Shown in pieces: positions 35,079 through 47,400 of a stretch of 64,000 nucleotides of DNA. The notes under the pieces are model-generated. The model saw only the letters and a list, made by a program, of their open reading frames with translations. It made no database searches and was not told where the DNA came from. Position 1 is the stretch's first letter. Every line of letters begins with the position of its first letter. Source of the DNA: Brachypodium distachyon. Taxonomy: Eukaryota > Streptophyta > Magnoliopsida > Poales > Poaceae. The stretch is taken from NCBI RefSeq assembly GCF_000005505.3, contig NC_016135.3, positions 24,646,613-24,710,612 on the forward strand. The letters are read 5' to 3'. The translations under genes and the position numbers were made by a program.

Positions 35079-36060
35079 AAAAATTTGAATCCGATCTTGG
35101 GGTGAACTTCCGAGTGCAATTCCCTCAAACCAGGCAAACAAAAATACAAATACCTGCAATGCAATAATCAAACTCTTCAGCTCAAATTGCACTAAAAAAA
35201 CTGTATGTTCGTGTAAGCATTACTGGGAAAAAAAATAACGGACACTTAGTCACTCCAAGGAATACAACACAGTAATTGTTCAGCGCATGTAGAAGGAGTC
35301 TGAACAACAACTACGATGCACTTATTTATGTATATAAAATCAGAAACCTAAATTTGCAAAGGAGCAGATTTGGATTAAGCTCCAAACCTGTAACCAGATT
35401 TTCAGTTGAAGATGAAACTTGTAATAAGATCAAGATAGACCAGGTTTGTTCAAAAGAGTAAATCACCCTCTACTTTTGCACCGAAATTAAAAGCATCAAC
35501 CTGCACAACAAGAGGCAACTCCTGAACCAAGCATGAAAGATAAGCTGAAAATTGGCTTCAATTGAAGCATAGAGTACCGCAGACTATACAAAGCGAGCAG
35601 CATAGATTTTATATCAATTCGACCAATTAAGCAGACAAGGCCATGAAATCAAGCAAACCTAGTCGAAACATGAGGAACAGATCCAACGATTCTGGGCCAA
35701 TACAGACGCGAAACCCTAAGTCGCAACCAAATCCAATAACCTACGCCGAGGAGTCGCGGGAAACCGCTGTTTTAGCTCTCTACATCATCGAAGACACCAA
35801 CAACAAAATAAAAAAAATGCATCCTTTGACGAGCAAATAGTACTGCAAGGCGACAGAACGGCAGAAGAAACCGCAAGTTCCTATCGAATCGAGGAGGCAT
35901 GGCTAAACATCGCGCACCAGAATGCCTAGTGAAATTAGCTAATCAAACTAATAGTACGGAACAAGAGATTGAGCGGAAGAAATCACCTTCTAGCTGTGCC
36001 TCCGATCTCGATTTCGCTTGGAAACTTCCCCTTCTACCCCTTTTTTTCTCCTCGTGGAAA
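35079..36060 (-). other. Spliced 5' leader of the FBX2-like gene
   Basis: A minus-strand donor GTGATTTC after about 35986 and an acceptor at 35154 define a leader intron of roughly 830 nt, leaving 75 nt of leader before the ATG at 35078. The first exon would be about 35986-36060, CT-rich in the sense direction. Confidence 0.5.
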
Positions 36061-38732
36061 ATTGCGGCCGCTGGGAGCCAAGAGACGGGACGCTTCGTCT
36101 GCACCGCCCGTGCTGGCGCAGGAACGAACGGTCCGGATGTGTCCTTGCTCCCGATCTGGACCGTCGGTGCCTACCAACGCAAGGGGCTCGTGCTTGCTGC
36201 TTCCTTTTTCTGGCTTCTTGAATGGGCCGATCGATACGGGCCGGGCGAGTGGGAATCCATCTGCTTTGTTCTTCTCTGGGCCAGGCTGCTAGCTGCTGAC
36301 AAGGCCGATCAATGCGCATAGTCGCTATCAAGCTTGGGCCTTCCGTTTCGTCCAAACTCTTCCTTGGTATTCCGGCCTAATTACGGGGTGGTTGTGGCAT
36401 GCACTGAGGGAGTCCTCCTTGTTTTGGGAGGGGCGATCCACCGAGATCCGGCAACGAAAGGCGCCGCGAGGCCTCTCGTGCTGCAAGTGTAGCATAGCAG
36501 CCTGCTGCACAGCGCGCGTGCGTGTCGAAACACCACATCGCACTGACCGACCGACCGACGAGGAAGACCTGCCGTTTACAGTCAAGTCGTAACACTGTCA
36601 CGGACGGAGCATCGAGCTGGCTGGATGGATGGGACCAAAAATCGTCGTCCTTTAAAAGCGTCCTAGGACGTACCAACCCCAATCATCAACCGGTGCTACC
36701 TCACTGTCACGGTCAGATCCCCGTACAGACAGGTGTTGTCTCATCGGCTAAAGCAACATGCACGGCTGAATGGACGGGAAAGCAGGCTGCATCACACTTG
36801 GTCGGGAGTCAGGTCAGGGGGGTGACACTAGTACTACTAGCGGTGCACGGTAGCTTCATGGTTTGGTCGTGAGAGAGAATAGACCGCACCGGATATCATT
36901 TTATTTAAGTCCGATCCAAACAGCCGACAATTTTCAGCGCACCAAAAGTGCTTTGGACCGAGGTAACCTCTTCCTCCGAACCTACTTAATTTCGAGAGTT
37001 AAACTCCGAGCGTGCTGATTTCTAGCAATCCAATTTCCGTGTCTGCAGAAGCTCGGAAAACTCCGAGCGTGCTGATTACAGTCATTCAGTACGGGAATGA
37101 GATCTTTCTTTCCTGACGGCCAGTACAGAAACGAGATAGTACTACTAGTACTCCAGTGTATAGTGTCACGGCATGATCGATGGCCTTTTGTTTATGATGA
37201 TGACCTTTATGGTTTTATCGGGTTAGGTAGGAGTAGCGTACAAAGCATTGCCAACGAATCGTCAGGCCACCATGCCCATGCATGGCGTGCGTACGTACGT
37301 CGTGCCAGGCCAAATGGACTGGCCGACTGGGTGCCATCTGTACAACGTCGCTGGAGATCCAAGTACCGGACCAGACCTGGGGACGTACGCCATTAGATTC
37401 CATCCCCCGCCCCCGATCCACCAGTATACGTGTTAATACTAGTGCTATCACTCTCACCTAAAAACACCGGCCGAATTAATAGAATCGAGAATTGCCTCTC
37501 CGTTTTTGTTCGTCCAACAACCAAGGCCCGTGCCAGCATTGTAAAGCCCCATCTCCGTCGGGAATGGATGGGCGAGTTCCGTGATTTGACGGGCAAACGC
37601 CATGGGACGGAGGCACGGAAGCGTGTTGGGAATGGGACGCATCTGCGTGCCGAGACGACGCATGCGACACCGGTGCGCCCCGGCCGGCGTCATTCGCTTG
37701 CCCGTGAAGCGCGGGGATCGGTACATAAATAAACCCGACCCCAAGCCCAAGAGAACCGGGGAAGAGTACATACTACAGTCCACAGTCTACAGGAGCACTG
37801 CAACAGTAAAATACCAGCAGCACAGGCACAGCAGCATCTTGGCACGGGTGGACTGGATAATTGGATTAGTTAGCAGCAGTACTCTAAGACTAGGTAGTAG
37901 CATCCTTAGCTAAGCAGTGGATGTGAGAGCAAGCCGACAGAGGTTGGTAAAAGGCTCACATGCCGAGCCACGCCCACCTACTGCATGCGCGCGGTGGGGG
38001 ACTCGTTCGTCTCTTCTCTCCGTTTTTCGGCCCGAGCAAAATGGCAATGGCAGTGGGGTCGTTAATTCTAGCTAGTACCTTCACACTCACTCCACCGCCC
38101 AAAAACAATTGAGCCCTACCTCGTAGAGATAGATCGGCAGAAAGGATTCTCTCTCACTCATCACGAGTCTCTCGTCTCCACATACGCACGTAGATACACA
38201 CACACTTACTCGTGCCATGCCAATGCTAGCTGCCAATTGCATATAAGGAGGTGAGTCACCTCAACTGGCCTTGAGCTCTCACCTCACCAGGCTCTTCTTC
38301 TTTCGTGCTCGCTCTGCTTTCTCTCCGTCGCCAACTCGCACGCACTCACTCACTTCGGCTTTCCTAACCTCCAGAGGTACGTACGTACTGCCGCGGGAAA
38401 AAGGATGGAAATCTCTTCGCTTTGAACTTTCGCTTTGCGGAATCTGCAATTGCACTTGTTTGTTTATTAGTACTGGTACGGCTTGCTGCATAACGAACAT
38501 GTTCTGATTCTGATACCGAGATCTGTCGGCGTGACAATTTTCTTCTTCTTCTCCTCGCTGTCTGCTTTTACTCCGGCTCTTTTTGTCCGCCCAGCCAGTA
38601 CATTACTCGGCGGATCTCGTTCCGCATTTCCTTCAAAACGCGCAGCATCGATCACAAACACTCGTGACTCGTGACTGATTAAGCTGCTGTTCAAGCTGTG
38701 TTCTCTCTAACCGTGGGTCTAATTGGCAATCG
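36061..38732. other. Divergent intergenic region between FBX2 and the small membrane protein gene
   Basis: Moderately GC-rich, open in several frames on both strands at 35990-37913 without domains. The part from about 38150 is likely leader of the plus-strand gene; a splice donor AGAGGTACGTACGTAC near 38375 suggests a leader intron, but its acceptor is unclear. Confidence 0.45.
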
Positions 38733-39176
38733 ATGGCAGCAATGGCGCCTCTCAAGCGGCGAGATCTGGGCGGCCCGCTGCTGGTCGCGCTCTGCGCGAT
38801 AGCGCTCTGCCTGGCCGTGGGATCGGAGGCGCACGGGCTGGACGAGTTCCGCGAGGGGAAGCAGAGCGAGGCGACGCCGGAGATGGCGTCCTTCTTCGGC
38901 GCCAAGCCCGAGGCCGCCATGCTCCCGGAGGCCCTCGACGCCTCCACCATGCCCACCGCCAAGCCCGAGGCCGCCTCGGCCATGCCTACCACGACGACCA
39001 CCACGGGAGCCGCGTCGTCTTCGTCGGCCCCGGCGCGCAGATCCGTGGCCGTGGCGGCCGGCGTGTCGTGCGGCGTGGCGGCGCTGGCGGTGGTCGGCGT
39101 GGGCGTGGCCGTGGCCTACGTGGTGCGCTCCAGGCGCGCCGGCGAGAGGCGCGAGAAGGAGGTCTGCCTCGGCTAG
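38733..39176 (+). CDS. Small secreted/membrane protein of unknown function
   Basis: 147 aa in one exon with strongly GC-rich third positions, typical of grass coding sequence and unlike its flanks. An N-terminal hydrophobic segment (about 15-32, LLVALCAIALCLAVG) looks like a signal peptide. A Pro/Ala/Thr/Ser-rich middle (33-102) contains AKPEAA twice and a run of Thr, a candidate for O-glycosylation. A second hydrophobic helix (about 103-131, alternating Val/Ala/Gly) is followed by a basic RSRRAGERREK tail. This suggests a single-pass protein with a short cytoplasmic tail. I recognise no family. ATG codons at 38733 and 38742 are both possible starts; the first is used. Expression and function cannot be told from sequence. 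Confidence 0.8.
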   Translation: MAAMAPLKRRDLGGPLLVALCAIALCLAVGSEAHGLDEFREGKQSEATPEMASFFGAKPEAAMLPEALDASTMPTAKPEAASAMPTTTTTTGAASSSSAPARRSVAVAAGVSCGVAALAVVGVGVAVAYVVRSRRAGERREKEVCLG

Positions 39177-40057
39177 GCCAGGCCATGGCCGAGATTATTA
39201 GGAGGGTTCGTTCGTTCGTGTGGCTTCTGTGTTTGTGGGTGTGTTCAATCGAAGGAATTGCTTAGTTTCGATGATTCTTTCTCTCTGCTTCTCTTCTCTT
39301 CTGTCCGTTGTGTGTTTGTGGCTTGTGAGAGCACGCTGTAACATAAATAATGCTACTCGTACTAGTTTGATTTCTAATGTTTAGACCCATTTCGTCAGGA
39401 ATTCAGGGGTTTTACAGTTCGTTGCTCTGTGAGAAGTGAGACGCATCCATGTGTTAATTTCTACTCGTGCGTGCACGCTAGTACTACTAGTCGCCTACAC
39501 CTGCCGTTACAACCAATCACGAGAGCCTTTTCCAAGTTGTGATGTGGTACCCCCGGGAACGCGACGGCATTTTGCAGGCCCGGAACATGGAAGACACTGT
39601 GAACGTAGTACGACTGTGGCAGAGATAGATAGATCCAAGGTTGTACAGTGTCCTGAGTGTCTCCACTCTCCACCCACCCGTGGGGGGCTTGTACCGACAA
39701 AAACGGAGGTTGGAGCTCGCGGAGAGCCCGTTGTAGCAGTCTCTGCGCGCGGTCAGCGACCCGTGTCTGTCACAGGTGCTGCTGTCCCTGTCCTGACGCA
39801 GTGAAAGAGCAAAGCGCCGGAACCTGAATCAGCATGTGACTGGCTGGGTGTTTAATTACTGTTCTGCAGTGCGAGCCTTCGCTTTTGACCGTGTGTCCCT
39901 GTTGCGTAGTAGGTTGGAGAACGCGCAACGCCGGTATCTCGCGGCAACGTCAATGCCATGCGATCGAGCAATGCTGCACAAAACACAGGTTCGTATGAAC
40001 TGTGCGGACACCGGGGGCACCCGGCTCCAGCACTAGCAGACTAACACGTACCGGATC

Positions 40058-40100
40058 GGAGAGGTACCACTTTTTTTTTTTTGAGAACACGGAGCGGTAC
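40058..40100 (-). repeat. Poly-T micro-insertion with 10-bp direct repeats
   Basis: GGAGAGGTAC at 40058 and GGAGCGGTAC at 40091 (9 of 10) flank CAC, twelve T and GAGAACAC. Same structure as the other tail-like inserts; the short imperfect repeat makes it weaker. Confidence 0.45.
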
Positions 40101-40369
40101 ACATATACGGTCCACACAGATCCAGCAGGCCAGCAGTTCCTCGCGCGTGGCCTTACCAAGATAGCGCATGCACACGGGCCAGAAACCACGGCAGCTGAAA
40201 GGCCTGTATCAAGTGGAAGCAAGCCCACGCCCGTGAGGCCGTGATATATAACTCGGAGGCCCATGGTGGTGCCTTGGGCTCTCGCTCCCACGCAATGACG
40301 CCGATCACATCTCAAATCACATGGGCGTTCGCTCAAAAACAAAATCACATGGGCGAAGTGCTGACACTG

Positions 40370-40396
40370 CCATGGCCCATGGGCCATGGCCCATGG
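40370..40396. repeat. Palindromic CCATGG/GGGCC patch
   Basis: CCATGGCCCATGGG runs into CCATGGCCCATGG, a 27-bp stretch that is its own reverse complement almost throughout and also a 14-bp tandem duplication. The related word AATCACATGGGCG occurs twice just upstream. Confidence 0.8.
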
Positions 40397-40894
40397 GACG
40401 TGGATAACGCAAACGCACGCATCCCCTTTCCAGAGGCAGAGAAGAACCGCTATGCCAGCCCGGGTCGGTGAATCAACCTCGGTTCCTGCGCTTGGGTGTT
40501 TTACCGTACGTGTGCGTGCCTCTGGGGAAAAGAACGGAACAGCACACATGTCTTGCTTTTGGCGTGGCAGCCGGCAACCATCGATCGATCCTCCTCTGCC
40601 AGCTTGCTGCTGCCCTGAAGGATCGAGAAGGGACGTCCTCGCGAAGGGGATGAACTGGGACTTGTGTCGCGTCTCGGAGCTCGGATTTGGGATATATCGC
40701 AACTTCGCAGGCCACCGCGCCTACGAGTAAATGGTTGGAAATATTACGACACGACCCCCTCCCTTAATTTCCCACGTGCCGGTCGCATCTTTAAGGAAGG
40801 GTGGAAATTGCGGAAAGTTATTCCTGTAACAATTAATTACTTACCTCTTTCTAAGAATGCCAAAAAAGAAAGAGCAGATCTTTTTATCCACCTG

Positions 40895-41650
40895 CCTTGC
40901 CGTTCTCCTCCCCTGGGCAGCTCCTGCTCCTCTCCCCGTCTCCTCATCTCACACGCGGCGAAGCCCTGTCTGTGGAGAACTCCACGGTACGCTACACAAC
41001 GCAGTCATGCTGTCGGAAAGTCATACCCGCTCGTTTTGTTGGATCGAGAAGAGGAGACGACATAAAACCGCACGTGGGGTTACCAAGGAAGTGCCGTCCG
41101 TTCGGCATTGAGATTGATCTCAACGAAACTATGACTACACCAACCACGATCTTGAGATCGTAGCTCTTTGTGATTTTCAAGGGTATGAAGTTTATAATCC
41201 CCCTCGTTACCAGCATCTAGTATATGTGATTTTGGGTTTCTTCTGCAATTCTCGTATGAATTTTTTTGTTCACATGCAACAAACTCATCTAAGAGAAGTG
41301 CGGAAAAAATCTAAGATCAAATCTACCGGATGCTAGTAACGAGGGGATTAAGAACTTCATACCCTTGAAGAACACATAGTGTTATGATCTCAAAATCCTG
41401 GTTGGTGTTGTCGTACTTTCGTTGAGATCAATCTCTATGCTGAACGGACGGCACCTCGTCGGTATCCACACATACGGCTTGACACCGTCTCCTCCAACAA
41501 GCGAGGGGAAGAGGTCGATGAGATCCCGAAAGCATGGACCTGGAAGCATGACGGCGCGGTGATGGCTATGATGGAGTTCTCCACGGACAGGACTTCGCCG
41601 CGCGCGTAAGAGAATGTGAGGAGAGGAGCAGGGTTGGGCCAGAGGTAGCC
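40895..41650. repeat. Large inverted repeat of LTR-like sequence
   Basis: Left arm about 40895-41222 and right arm about 41325-41650 are diverged reverse complements around a spacer near 100 bp. Shared words include TGGAGAACTCCA, CGAACGGACGGCAC, GTTGAGATCAATCTC and CTTCATACCCTTGA. The wording recalls Triticeae Copia LTRs (memory, unchecked), suggesting two LTR pieces in opposite orientation. Confidence 0.75.
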
Positions 41651-42073
41651 CATCTCCTCTTTTTATAGGGAGGAGGCCGGCGGCAAGGCAGAGCAGAGGG
41701 TCTCCTCGATCTTTCCTTTCTTGTCTCTCAAGTCAAGAAATAGGTAAGTATCCCCGTAGGAATAACTTCCCCCCCGTACATGCGATCTTATTGGTACGTG
41801 CCTAATTAGGTCAGGTGCGGGTCATCGATTGATCTAGGACAAAGCGGTAATCATCAAGAGCTAGGCTTGCAACCGTATACAGCAAATACCGGTCCCGTCT
41901 AGATCAGCTTTCCACGGTAGCTAGCAATTTAAAACCGCTTTCCAGATTGAGATCCTAGCTAGCCTGATCGATCGGGCGATTCGAGCGACACCCGTCGTGC
42001 TAATCTCGAGATAGGCAAATTAAGGCATCACTTGTCACGCAGGGAGCGATTAATTTATCTCCACACGCACTGC

Positions 42074-42160
42074 GCATGCATGCATGCATGGACACTACTC
42101 GATCATGCAATGCATGCATTCGGAGATTCTCGCCTGAACCGAACATGCATGCATGCATGG
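42074..42160. repeat. CATGCATG (RY-motif) clusters
   Basis: The 17-bp word GCATGCATGCATGCATG occurs at 42074 and again near 42144, with CAATGCATGCATT between. CATGCATG is the RY element bound by B3 factors, but this is more than 2 kb from a gene and is probably simple repeat. Confidence 0.6.
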
Positions 42161-42809
42161 ACGCGGTGCCAGCTAGCTGCATGTGTTCCCTGCCATTCTA
42201 TGGATCCTTTTCGCCATAGCGTTCCTGTGCATACGTGTAACACACGCGCGTTACACGTATAGGATCCTTTTTCGGCCGGCGCGAACGTTCGTGCTCATCC
42301 GTGCAGGCCGGGGTTTCGTCTCGAAGACTGCATGAATGTCGCGCCGTGCATCGGTCGATGAGCTCCCATGCCCCTGCCCGTGCCCTAATCCGGCCACGCG
42401 TCGGAAACACATGTACACAACACAAGTTCCTCTGTCCTGTACATGTCCTAAGGCCGTGCCAAACACACCGTCGATCGATCTCGCGGCGTCTCCTTGTTTT
42501 TTCTGTGTGTCACGCCATGCCCGATGCTGTGTGTGTCTCTGAGTCTCTCGGCTGATAGGTATGCTCGCATGCATCCTGGGACCTGGGACGCGTCGGCTGG
42601 AGAGCACGGCAGCTGTGCAAAGTCTACGTGTAAGATTTCCTCGACACTCTGCGTGTGCATGCCATGTGTTCTAATCGTTCTGCCTGTTTTCCTTCGTTTT
42701 GGTTCTCAGCACTTTATTGTTTTCTTATGTTGGATAAATAACGCCACGTGCTGTTCGTAAAAAGTTGCGTGTCCATGTAAAAAATTAAATAAATATTTGA
42801 ATGTCCTGG

Positions 42810-42843
42810 TCTCCATTTTTTTTTAAACATGATCTCCATTTTT
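42810..42843 (-). repeat. Poly-T micro-insertion with 11-bp exact direct repeats
   Basis: TCTCCATTTTT occurs at 42810-42820 and 42833-42843 around TTTTAAACATGA. The poly-T plus AAACATGA tail also occurs at 2529-2545, hinting at one source family. Confidence 0.55.
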
Positions 42844-43519
42844 ATAGGGTGTACTACTACGAAAATGCCTCGATCCAAGGCCCAACCACGTCACACACGA
42901 ATGCAGCATGTCCCAGGAGTCAAGCATCACATCGGCCATCGGCGCGTTCCGCACATAGGTGGGCCAGAAATGGTCAGCCCGTGCGTGCCGCGTGCAAGCC
43001 TGGCACGGGCCCGCTTTTAGCTGTCTCTCAGCTTTCACAGGCTTGCCTAGCTAGTCCTCTACTTGGCGACCCGTCATTGGTAGCTCCCAGACTCCGAGCT
43101 TGGCCCTGATTTTGGTGTTCATTCGAAAAACATTTTCTTTTGCTGTCGCGCTTCTTCGTGGAGCTTGAACAAAACTCTGCTGATACCAAAAAAATATAAC
43201 GAAAATTTTCATCAACATCGTTGCTCAAAAGTGTCTACTAACATATTTTCTTCAAAAAGAAGAAGTTTCTACGAATAATATAACTAGTGTCCACTCAAGT
43301 CAAACTGCATCGAGACGAGGATTTGGTTGCATTCATCTTTTGAGTACCCAGAGGTTTTTGGTAAAATAGACATGTTTATGGGCAGCCCGGGTCACAATGT
43401 CCGGCCCAAGTCTAGTCCAAAATCTTGAACCCGGACATTTTCAAGCCATTGATATGACGTCTCTTTAAGAAAGCCAGACCAGATGACGACTCTATAACGC
43501 TCAGCTCAGTAAATTGAAG

Positions 43520-43885
43520 AACGAACAAATAAAAATGACGATGCTACGGACAAAATGCCTAGCTAAGGTAAGGCAAGGGACGTCTACGCACGACAAGTAA
43601 CCCGACAACAGAAGCCGAGCAAGCAAGCAAGCAGGTTCCACGTATAGACAACACACTCGCTCCACTGACGCCTGAGAGTGGATTGCACGGACACTTACGA
43701 ACAAAAAACAGCGATGCTTCGGACAAGTGCCTAGCTAAAGAAAGGCGAGAGACGCCTACACATGACAAGAAACCCGCCAACAGAAACCGAGCAAGCAAGC
43801 AAGCGAGCGAGTTCGATGTATAGACAACACGCTCACTCCACTTACGCGTGAGGGTCAGTCGATTGCACGGAAACTTACTTGCTTT
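43520..43885. repeat. Tandem duplication, unit about 180 bp
   Basis: Two diverged copies: GATTGCACGG recurs at 43681 and 43861, GCCTAGCTAA at 43557 and 43739, and CCGAGCAAGCAAGCAAGC in both. Copies are roughly 80-85% alike by eye. They lie about 600 bp upstream of the BAG gene. Confidence 0.8.
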
Positions 43886-44487
43886 AGATGAGATAGAACG
43901 ACGTGCTGCATTTTCCGGGGGGTTTCAGACGAGTTCGATGGACGGAAGAGAGACGACGGCGTCTAGATCGAAAATAGAAGCAATCACCGGCCTTTATATA
44001 TCCGCTATACTAGCTGCTGGCAGAATTGTGGGCGCTGGGGGCGTCGTGACAGGGAGCAAAACGGGAAGGGTCTTTCTGCGCCGGTCGAAACCAGCCAGCG
44101 TCAGGCGAGCAGCAAAGGAAAGGAAGGAGCAAGCAAATACGGAAAACCATTCGCTGTCATAAAACCCAGAGACCCCTGCGTGCTTTGTATGCAAAAAACT
44201 GGCATCCAGTAGACTCCGAAGAGAGGAGAAAAAGAAAGAAAGAAACAAAGGAAGAAGCGCGTCTCTCGTCTCGTGCCGTGCGCCCCTCTCGTCCCTTCTT
44301 CTTCTCCCCACGCGAGACCCGAGCCGAGCACCCCCACACCGACCAAACAAAAGCTGAATTCGCCCACACTTGTTATCCCCCTTCCTTCCTCCGGTTCTCT
44401 TCTTCCCCTCGCAAGCTCGCTAGCCACTTTCTACGAGTGTTCTGTCTTCTGTTCTGCGTGTGTTTTGCTTTGGGGGAGGGGGGGTGG

Positions 44488-47400
44488 ATGGCGACGGTGA
44501 TGCAGAGGTCGAGCTCGGACGGGGGGTCGAGCAGCGGGTGGTCGGAGGCGGGGGCGGCGGCGGCGGCGGGGGAGGAGAAGGCCGGGTGGGAGGTCCGGCC
44601 CAGCGGGATGGTGGTGCAGGCCAGGGACAGGGAAGACGGCGCAGGGGTTCCGCCGAGGCCGCCGCCGCCGGAGATCAGGGTCAGGGTCAAGTACGGCGCC
44701 GCCCGCCACGAGGTCGCCGTCTCCCCCATCGCCACCTTCGGTCAGTTCTCCTCCTCCCTTCATCCCTTCTTTCCTTCTTCCTCCCTTGCTGCTCTAGATT
44801 ATTATTGTTTCTGCCAGGATACAGAAAGAAGTGATTGCGAGTAGTGGTAGACGAGTATCTTCTCTGCTGTCGTTGGTGAATTGGCTTAATCTGTTTCCTG
44901 TTCTTCTCTTCTTTTGCCCGGGTTAATTGCTTTAACCTTGCTTTTTTCTTTGCCTGTTATCAAGTCACCGTGCTTGATTGCGGATTACCTTTTTTGTCCT
45001 CGTTCATCGTTTCGTCCAGAGAGAGCTGACGCTTGGCTTTTACTACTCGTCCTTTTCTCCCTCGTAGATAGATGCGGTGACCGTGACAGAAACCCAGCAA
45101 GTTTAAAGCAAATTGAGCGCGAGAGAAAAGAGAATAAACTCGTACTATGCCTCTGTTTTGTTTCGGTATAAAAGAGAGTAGTAGTTGAGTGTCAAGCATC
45201 AAATGTTTAATTGATCAGGCATTTAAGAAATGTTTGTTTTCAGAGTAAATTTGACCATTTTGGATTGCTTCAGAATCCGTACTGCTGGCAAACGTGCAAA
45301 GGGATAAACAAAGGATAAAAAAACAGTCCACGTATCCAGATTTAAATCCGTCCTTTTTAAAAATAGCAAATGAGTTCCGGTCATGCCGCGTGGAGGAATG
45401 AATGCCGCCGCGATATTAGGACAGCGAGACATCCCCCCTTCATCCAATATTTTTCTTGTTCTTCTCTGTTTTGATGATCTCTTACTCGGAGTATTTAAAA
45501 GGTGAGAAACGAAATCCAGGGAATAATCCGTACGAGCCTACCCGTGACTCTGTTTGCTTGGTGAAGCGCGCAAATATTCCCGGCTCCGATTCCTTCCGTC
45601 CCCTGCTGCCGCCCCGCCGGGCGCCGGCAGCTGAGGGAGGCTGGCAGTGATATATTTTTTTTTTGCCAAGAAGGGAGGCTGGCAGTGAAAACTTCACCAA
45701 AAGAAGGAAGAACACCTGAAAATTCAGCTGCGGTAATTTATCATTCCCGAAAAGTATATACTTGACGAATTCGATGTTTGAACTTGCAAATCCGCGCTTA
45801 GCATTAACTACCAGATCACTTCTGCAGCAAGCCAAAAATGGCGTAACATCAGCCTCAATAACCGTAGCACGAGCTCTTTGTTTAGCTCGCAAATGCTTGC
45901 TTAGCGTCGTAGGGGATCGGGGGGGATTACGAGGCCGATTAACCGACCAGGTTTCGTCGTCGCTTTGCTTTCACCACTTTGTGCTAGATACTGGCGCAGG
46001 ATGGATGGATGGATGGATGGACGGGCCCCCACGTGTACGGCGGCCTCATCGGACGGCCAGGAGCGGCAGCAGCATCTCGTTTGTCCCGATGCGCCGACAC
46101 CTTCGGCTCTCCAAGTTGCCCATGATGGATGCTACTGTCGAAAAAATGAAGCAGAGGCATTGCCGCCCGAGTCCCCACCACGTTTCAGTCTCGTGCTCTA
46201 AAAAGCAGATTTTGCGTTTTTCTTGCCGTTTTAAATCATGGAAAGACTTGGAAAATGCAGAGAAAACAGAAAAATTCTCCATGGAATGTTACTCCATGGT
46301 TTTCGCCATCCTGCAATGGCAGACCCACCTGGTCCCCAGGTGGCACTGAAAATCAAGAATTACGAAACATGACCAGCAAAGCAAAAGTACAGAGCAATTG
46401 GCAGCAGCAATTAACTGTGTTGGCGTGGTGCTCTGGGTGATGCAGGTGATCTGAAGAAGGTGCTGGAGGCTCGGACGGGGCTGCGGCCGGCGGAGCAGCT
46501 GGTGACGTACAAGGGCCGGGAGCGGAGCAACTCGGAGTACCTGGACGCGTGCGGCGTCAAGAACAAGTCCAAGCTGGTGGTGTCCGAGGACCCGGTGAGC
46601 CTCGAGCGCCGCTTCATCGAACGCCAGAGGAACGCCAGGATCCAGTCCGCCAACCGCGCCCTCGGCGCCATCGCCCTCGAGGTCGACAAGCTCGCCGATC
46701 AGGTACACACGCATAACACACGCCGTTTAATTTCTTCCATCTCTAAACCAAACCAATGATGGATTGCCAGAACCCAGAATGTGTACGTTCTTCTTGACCG
46801 CAATATTGAGACCACGTCAATGGAGAAAAGAAGGAAGTAGTTGATTCTTGATTGATTGTAGTCATAGTCCCTGCAGCGTCGGACACGCGGGCATGGGAAG
46901 GGGAAATGCCCGCATTGAATTGGATGTGTCCATGGGGATTAGGTGAACAAAATTGAAGGTGCCGCGAGTTCCTCCAAGAGACGAAATGATAACTGCCAGC
47001 GTGCCGATGTGGTCACCCAGCAGAAGCAGCCAGCAGCGGTGAATTTTTCTTTCAGAAATGGTCCCCGGGACGGGAGTTCATTCGGCCGAGTAAACCATCC
47101 ATCCCAACAGGACAGAGATGAGATCCATCCATCCCTGACAAAGTGACAAGGATGCGCTCCACCAGCTGCATTGCATTTGCGTTGCGTTGCATGCACTTCC
47201 ATCATTGCTGAACAGAGTGACAAGGATGCCTTGCATGCATCTGATGAAATGATTTCTGTAGCTCATCAGATGAAAATGAAAATAAAACTAAATGAATTAA
47301 TTCTCTTGTCGCAGGTGAAGAGCATCGAGAAATCGGTGTCCGGCGGGAGGAAGGTTGCCGAGGTGCAGATCACGACGCTGATCGAGCTGCTGATGCGGCA

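Larger units (their letters stand above)
39177..44487. other. Long intergenic region with repeats, no supported gene
   Basis: Holds two poly-T micro-insertions, a CCATGG/GGGCCA palindromic patch, a large inverted repeat of LTR-like sequence, CATGCATG clusters and a 180-bp tandem duplication, listed separately. The 250-codon minus-strand frame at 39950-40702 has no domain and crosses repeats, so it was not called. The last few hundred bases are CT-rich leader of the BAG gene. Confidence 0.6.

Noticed and set aside
36018..37913. Many 60-120-codon frames upstream of FBX2 and the small protein gene
   Set aside because: Mutually overlapping in different frames, without domains; consistent with moderately GC-rich non-coding DNA.
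39950..40702. 250-codon minus-strand frame
   Set aside because: Crosses a poly-T insertion and a palindromic repeat, has no recognisable domain, and no promoter or splice evidence.
42074..42160. CATGCATG clusters as functional RY enhancer
   Set aside because: More than 2 kb from the nearest start codon and embedded in simple repeat; no supporting context.
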